Shown here one piece after another: positions 6,314 through 9,860 of a stretch of 9,860 bases of DNA. Numbering within the stretch: position 1 is the stretch's first letter; the number at the start of each line of letters is the position of its first letter. Under the pieces are notes generated by a model. That model was not told where the DNA came from, ran no database searches, and saw only the letters and a program-made list of their open reading frames with translations. Both the position numbers and the translations under genes were made by a program. Source of the stretch: Oscillospiraceae bacterium (GTDB taxonomy: Bacteria; Bacillota; Clostridia; Oscillospirales; CAG-272); assembly GCA_015065205.1 (NCBI GenBank), contig SVQS01000060.1, positions 1 through 9,860 of the forward strand, given 5' to 3'.

Positions 6314-6745
6314 ATGGATCAAACAATGCAAGAAAAAATCCCCTCGCTGACGCCCGAGTCCACATCCGAGGAAATGGCACACGCGATTTTTGACGTGCTC
6401 GATGCCAAGAAGGCATACAAGCTAAAGGTGCTCCGCGTCAACGACCAAACCGTTATCACCGACTATTTCGTTATTGCCACAGGTAACTCCAACACACACG
6501 TCAAGTCTCTTGGCGGCGAGGTTGAATATAAGCTCTCCCTTTGCGGCATCAACCCCTTGCATTATGAGGGCAGAGACAGCGACGGCTGGATAGTTATTGA
6601 CTACGGATACGTAATGGTGCATATTTTCAGCCGCGAGCTGCGCGATTTTTATCAGCTTGAAAAACTTTACGGCGACGCCGAGGAAATACATTTTGTTGGC
6701 ATCGATGAGGCTGCAGAGGCCGCCAACAAGGAGGAACAGATATGA
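6314..6745 (+). CDS. rsfS: Ribosome silencing factor RsfS (DUF143)
   Basis: Binds ribosomal protein uL14 on the 50S subunit and blocks 30S joining, slowing translation in starvation. 143 residues, slightly longer than the usual ~110-120 owing to a short N-terminal lead and an acidic tail. Family pattern: FDVLDAKKAYKLKVLRV, then TDYFVIATGNSNTHVKSL (the TDYFVI-x-ATG-x-S core), HYEGRDSDGWIVIDYGYVMVHIF (the EG...WI.iDYG.v.VHiF core) and LRDFYQLEKLYGDAE. All key positions are kept. The SD-like AAAGGAA overlaps the lcp stop 10 nt before the ATG; an ATG at 6326 is a possible second start. The stop overlaps the leuS start. Confidence 0.95.
   Translation: MDQTMQEKIPSLTPESTSEEMAHAIFDVLDAKKAYKLKVLRVNDQTVITDYFVIATGNSNTHVKSLGGEVEYKLSLCGINPLHYEGRDSDGWIVIDYGYVMVHIFSRELRDFYQLEKLYGDAEEIHFVGIDEAAEAANKEEQI
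6728..6734 (+). promoter_or_regulatory. Strong Shine-Dalgarno of leuS
   Basis: AAGGAGG, a full match to the anti-SD core, lies within the last codons of rsfS, 7 nt before the leuS ATG at 6742. It supports 6742 as the leuS start, and shows that the downstream ATG at 7110 is only an internal codon of the second frame. Confidence 0.8.
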
Positions 6746-9143
6746 AATACGATTTTAAGCAAATTGAACCCAAATGGCAAAAGAGATGGGAAGAGGAACA
6801 CGCTTTTGAAGCACAGGACAACAGCTCCAAGCCCAAATATTACAACCTTGTCGAGTTCCCGTATCCCAGCGGACACGGTATGCACGTTGGCCACATCAAG
6901 GCATATTCCGGTCTTGAGGTCGTTTCTCGCAAAAGACGTATGCAGGGATATAACGTATTGTTCCCCATAGGCTTTGATGCATACGGACTTCCTACCGAGA
7001 ACACTGCATTAAGGACAATCTCCATCCCAGAATCGTTACCGACCGCAATATCGAAAAGTTTACATCTCAGCTCAAGAGAGTTGGTTTTTCCTTCGATTGG
7101 TCGCGCGTTGTGGATACCACCGAAGAGGATTACTATCGCTGGACGCAATGGATCTTCCTGAAAATGTTCGAGAACGGACTTGTTTTCCGTGATAACGCGC
7201 TGGTTAACTATTGTCCTAGCTGTAAGGTCGTTCTTTCCAACGAGGATTCGCAGGGCGGCGAGTGTGACATTTGCCACAGTGCCATCGTTCAAAAATCCAA
7301 AACCGTTTGGTATCTGCGCATCACCGAATATGCCGACAAGCTCTTGCAAGGACTTGAAGAAGTAGATTATCTCCCCAATGTTAAGCAACAGCAGGTCAAC
7401 TGGATAGGCAAATCCACAGGTGCGTTCGTTAACTTCTCCCTCAAAGAAATCGACGAAAAGCTTCGCATCTATACAACCCGTCCCGATACGCTCTTTGGCG
7501 TTACCTTTATGGTTATCGCGCCCGAGCATCCTATCATCGAGGCGAACAGAGATAAGATCGCCAATATCGACGCTCTTGACGCTTATCGCGAAGAGTGTGC
7601 CAAGAAGACCGAGTTCGAGCGCACCCAGCTTGTTAAGGATAAGACCGGTGTTTGCATCGACGGTTTGACTGCTATCAATCCCGTTTCGGGCAAGGAAATT
7701 CCCATCTACATTTCCGACTATGTTATGATGGGATACGGCACAGGTGCCATTATGGCAGTTCCTGCACACGACGAGCGTGACTGGGCATTTGCAAAGAAGT
7801 TTGGCATCGACATTGTTGAAGTCATCAAGGGTGGAGACATCACTACCGGCGCTTACACAGGTGACGGTGAAATGGTCAACTCCGATTTTCTCAATGGCTT
7901 TGATAACAAGAAGGACTCCATCGCGCGTATGATCGAGCACCTCTCCGCAGAGGGAATCGGCGATATGGGCGTTCAATATAAGATGAAAGACTGGGCATTC
8001 AACCGCCAAAGATATTGGGGTGAGCCTATCCCGATCGTTCACTGTCCCGCTTGCGGCATCGTTCCTGTACCTTACAGTGAGTTGCCTTTGCGTCTGCCCG
8101 AGGTTAAGAACTTCGAGCCCGGCGAGGGCGGTGAGAGCCCATTGGCAAAAATCGAGTCCTTTGTCAACTGCACTTGTCCCAAGTGCGGCGGTGCTGCAAA
8201 GCGCGAGACCGACACTATGCCGCAATGGGCAGGCTCTTCCTGGTACTTCCTGCGCTATATCGATCCTCACAATACCGAAGCATTGGCTGACCCCGAAAAG
8301 CTGAAATATTGGATGCCTGTTGACTGGTACAACGGCGGTATGGAGCACGTTACGCGCCATATGATTTACTCTCGTTTCTGGCATAAGTTCCTCTACGACC
8401 TGGGTGTTGTTCCTGTAGCAGAGCCTTACGCAAAGAGAACCGCGCAGGGACTCATTCTCGGCTCCGACGGTGAGAAGATGTCCAAATCCCGTGGCAACGT
8501 AGTAGACCCCAACGATATGGTCGACGTATTCGGTGCTGACGTTCTGCGCACCTACGTCCTCTTTATGGGTGACTACGGAAGTGCAGCTCCTTGGAACGAA
8601 AGCTCTATGAAGGGCTGTAAGAGATTCCTTGAAAGATTTGCAGATCTGATGGATATGGCAAAGGGAAGTGGCGAGACACCTAAGCTGACATCCTCCATTC
8701 ATAAGGTTATCAAAAAGGTATCTCTTGATATTGAAGATCTCAAATTCAACACCGCAATCGCGGCTATGATGGGACTTCTCAATGATATTTACGACAAGGG
8801 AACTCTCACTTGTGATGAGCTCGGTATTCTTGTTCGCCTGCTTTGCCCCTTCGCTCCTCACCTTGCTGAGGAAATGTGGCAAGACCTTGGCGGCAAGGGA
8901 CTCTGCTCGCTTGCCGAGTGGCCCCTGTGGGATGAAGCCAAGACCGTGGATAGCACCGTAGAGGTAGCCGTTCAGGTCAACGGCAAGGTAAGAGCCACCA
9001 TCGAATTGCCCCTCAACTGTCCTGCCGCCGATGCTATTGCTGCTGCCAAGGCAAACGAAAAGATTGTTCCTTTCATCGAGGGCAAGACTGTTATCAAAGA
9101 AATCAGCATTCCCAACAAGATCATCAACATTGTTGTCAAATGA
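6742..9143 (+). CDS. leuS: Leucyl-tRNA synthetase, interrupted by a one-base frameshift
   Basis: Class I aminoacyl-tRNA synthetase charging tRNA-Leu; cytosolic and essential. Frame one (6742-7008) holds FPYPSGHGMHVGH with the HIGH-type motif HVGH at residues 48-51, then FPIGFDAYGLPTENTA. Here the frame breaks, and the continuing homology (KDNLHPRIVTDRN...) is in the next frame from 7011 to the stop at 9141-9143. The second frame holds cysteine pairs CPSC/CDIC, the CP1 editing domain (TTRPDTLFGV; GTGAIMAVPAHDERDWAF), a second zinc-like set (CPAC, CPKC), the catalytic KMSKS at 8475-8489 and the C-terminal anticodon region. Joined length is about 800 residues, close to normal. Since all else is intact and the gene is essential, a sequencing or assembly error is the likeliest cause. 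The start overlaps rsfS, and the stop overlaps the regulator gene. Confidence 0.93.
7006..7013 (+). other. Frameshift point in leuS (one base missing)
   Basis: After ...ACT GCA (frame one, up to 7008) only two bases, TT, stand before AAG GAC AAT CTC CAT CCC, which resumes LeuRS homology. The family has Ala-Ile-Lys here, so the expected reading is GCA ATT AAG and an A is probably lost from an AA pair. No slippery heptamer of the X-XXY-YYZ type is present, which argues against programmed shifting. Confidence 0.88.
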
Positions 9144-9748
9144 GAGGCAATATTCTAATCCTCTCGGAGGATGCCGTTTTCGCGCGTATGTTGGAGCTGG
9201 AGCTTGAAGCTATGCACTTTTCGGTGCAAATCAACTCCGCTCCCACCGCACGCGAGAATGCTCTCATCCTCATTGATCTCGATAGTGCATCAATTCCTGA
9301 GAAAACAGGTAGCAACGCGCGCATTGTTGGATTCACCCGACATTTTGAAGTGTCACAGCTCGATGCCGAACGGCGCTGTTCTATGATTTTGCACCGCCCA
9401 TTTCAAATGCGTATTTTGCGCGAGGAGGTTGCACTTCTTGATGCGACCGCGCAAGAGAGGGAACAGCATAAGAGAGACAAAAACAACCTCGAAATAATTC
9501 TTGAGGGGAATTTGCTGAATCTTGGTGATGCCACGCTAACGCTACGCCCCAAGGAAGCAAGCGTTATATCCGCGTTGCTTGCCAATCGTGGAAAGGTCGT
9601 CTCGCGAGAGGAACTTTCCACCCTTATAGGCGAATCATCTGCCAACAAAACAGATGTTCACGTCTGCTATTTACGACGCAAGATCGCCACCGTTACCGAA
9701 AGAATGGTTATCAAAACAGTTCGTGGACAAGGATATAAAGTAGACTGA
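9140..9748 (+). CDS. OmpR/PhoB-type winged-helix regulator with a shortened receiver domain
   Basis: A 202-residue DNA-binding regulator. The C-terminal 86 residues (117-202) are a clear Trans_reg_C winged helix: LTLRPKEASVISALL, NRGKVVSREELSTLI, the recognition-helix region TDVHVCYLRRKI, and the wing IKTVRGQGYKVD. The N-terminal ~100 residues look like a reduced receiver. ILILSED (acidic pair Glu10-Asp11) and ALILIDLD (Asp46 at the phosphorylation position) are present. The stretch from Asp46 to the switch Thr66 is about ten residues shorter than normal, the Leu-Pro after the Asp is absent, and the conserved Lys of the K-P-F motif is Arg86 (HRPF). Phosphorylation-dependent control is therefore doubtful. 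The ATG overlaps the leuS stop by 4 nt with no good SD, so translation is probably coupled. No partner histidine kinase is in the window. Target genes unknown. Confidence 0.85.
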   Translation: MRGNILILSEDAVFARMLELELEAMHFSVQINSAPTARENALILIDLDSASIPEKTGSNARIVGFTRHFEVSQLDAERRCSMILHRPFQMRILREEVALLDATAQEREQHKRDKNNLEIILEGNLLNLGDATLTLRPKEASVISALLANRGKVVSREELSTLIGESSANKTDVHVCYLRRKIATVTERMVIKTVRGQGYKVD

Positions 9749-9790
9749 AAGATACGGGAAATCTCAAACGAGATTTCCCGTATCTTTTTT
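9748..9790 (+). terminator. Intrinsic (Rho-independent) terminator of the operon
   Basis: A perfect 18-bp inverted repeat: left arm 9748-9765, loop AAAC 9766-9769, right arm 9770-9787, with a run of six T at 9785-9790. The left arm starts in the regulator's stop codon, so it ends this transcription unit with no spacer. Confidence 0.96.
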
Positions 9791-9801
9791 ATTTCATACT
9801 C

Positions 9802-9830
9802 TTTACAAATTTCTCTTTTTGTGGTACAAT
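9802..9830 (+). promoter_or_regulatory. Sigma-70/SigA-type promoter with extended -10
   Basis: A -35 box TTTACA (9802-9807; consensus TTGACA) and a -10 box TACAAT (9825-9830) with a 17-nt spacer, and TG one base before the -10 (9822-9823). The start of transcription is expected near 9836-9838. It lies just after the terminator and drives a gene that starts beyond the window. Confidence 0.85.
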
Positions 9831-9846
9831 AAAAGCAGAAATAGGG

Positions 9847-9855
9847 AAGGAGGTG
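9847..9855 (+). promoter_or_regulatory. Strong Shine-Dalgarno of the next gene (start codon outside window)
   Basis: AAGGAGGTG is close to the perfect anti-SD complement. The GTG at 9857-9859 is too close to be the start, so the real start codon should be within a few bases of the right edge. The leader from the predicted transcription start is only about 10 nt before the SD, so there is no room for a riboswitch. Confidence 0.75.
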
Positions 9856-9860
9856 CGTGG

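Noticed and set aside
7003..7016. Programmed -1 frameshifting in leuS
   Set aside because: No slippery heptamer and no clear downstream stem are visible, and LeuRS is not known to use frameshifting.
7110..9143. A separate 677-residue protein starting at the ATG at 7110
   Set aside because: Homology to LeuRS continues upstream in the same frame back to 7011, so this is the larger fragment of a frameshifted leuS.

Overview
The window looks like housekeeping chromosomal DNA from a low-to-mid GC Gram-positive bacterium, most likely class Clostridia (Bacillota), possibly an uncultured gut member. This rests on gene order and protein style: smc-ftsY followed by an yhbY-nadD-yqeK-lcp-rsfS-leuS block, strong AAGGAGG-type ribosome binding sites, and an LCP cell-wall protein. 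The species cannot be named from the sequence alone.

Layout: all eleven recognisable genes lie on the + strand and are packed tightly, with the largest gap 53 nt and several overlaps. They read as one long operon or a chain of coupled cistrons that starts upstream of the window. In order: the C-terminal part of smc (3-878); ftsY, the SRP receptor, with a huge Glu/Ala/Lys repeat (862-2574); an rdgB-type XTP/dITP pyrophosphatase (2586-3194); an unrecognised membrane protein with a GRAM-like tail (3204-3725); a YhbY-type CRM RNA-binding protein (3712-4008); nadD (4005-4607); yqeK, an HD-type Ap4A hydrolase (4629-5270); an LCP-family wall-polymer ligase (5324-6298); rsfS, the ribosome silencing factor (6314-6745); leuS, interrupted by a one-base frameshift (6742-9143); and an OmpR-type winged-helix regulator with a reduced receiver (9140-9748). 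A strong intrinsic terminator (9748-9790) ends the unit. A new extended -10 promoter and Shine-Dalgarno sequence then lead into a gene whose start codon is beyond the right edge.

How the genes fit together: the cluster joins chromosome organisation (SMC), membrane protein targeting (FtsY), nucleotide-pool cleaning (RdgB, YqeK), NAD synthesis (NadD), ribosome assembly and silencing (YhbY, RsfS), leucyl-tRNA charging (LeuRS) and cell-wall polymer attachment (LCP). All are growth-linked functions, so shared expression is plausible. Co-transcription is inferred from spacing only.

The most unusual item is FtsY. Its N-terminal extension is about 220 residues of nearly perfect EAEAKAKA octads, the same sequence as the synthetic self-assembling peptide EAK16-II. 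Other points for a second look are the leuS frameshift, the orphan regulator with a shortened receiver, and the unknown membrane protein between rdgB and yhbY. I see no mobile elements, CRISPR arrays, tRNAs or rRNAs.
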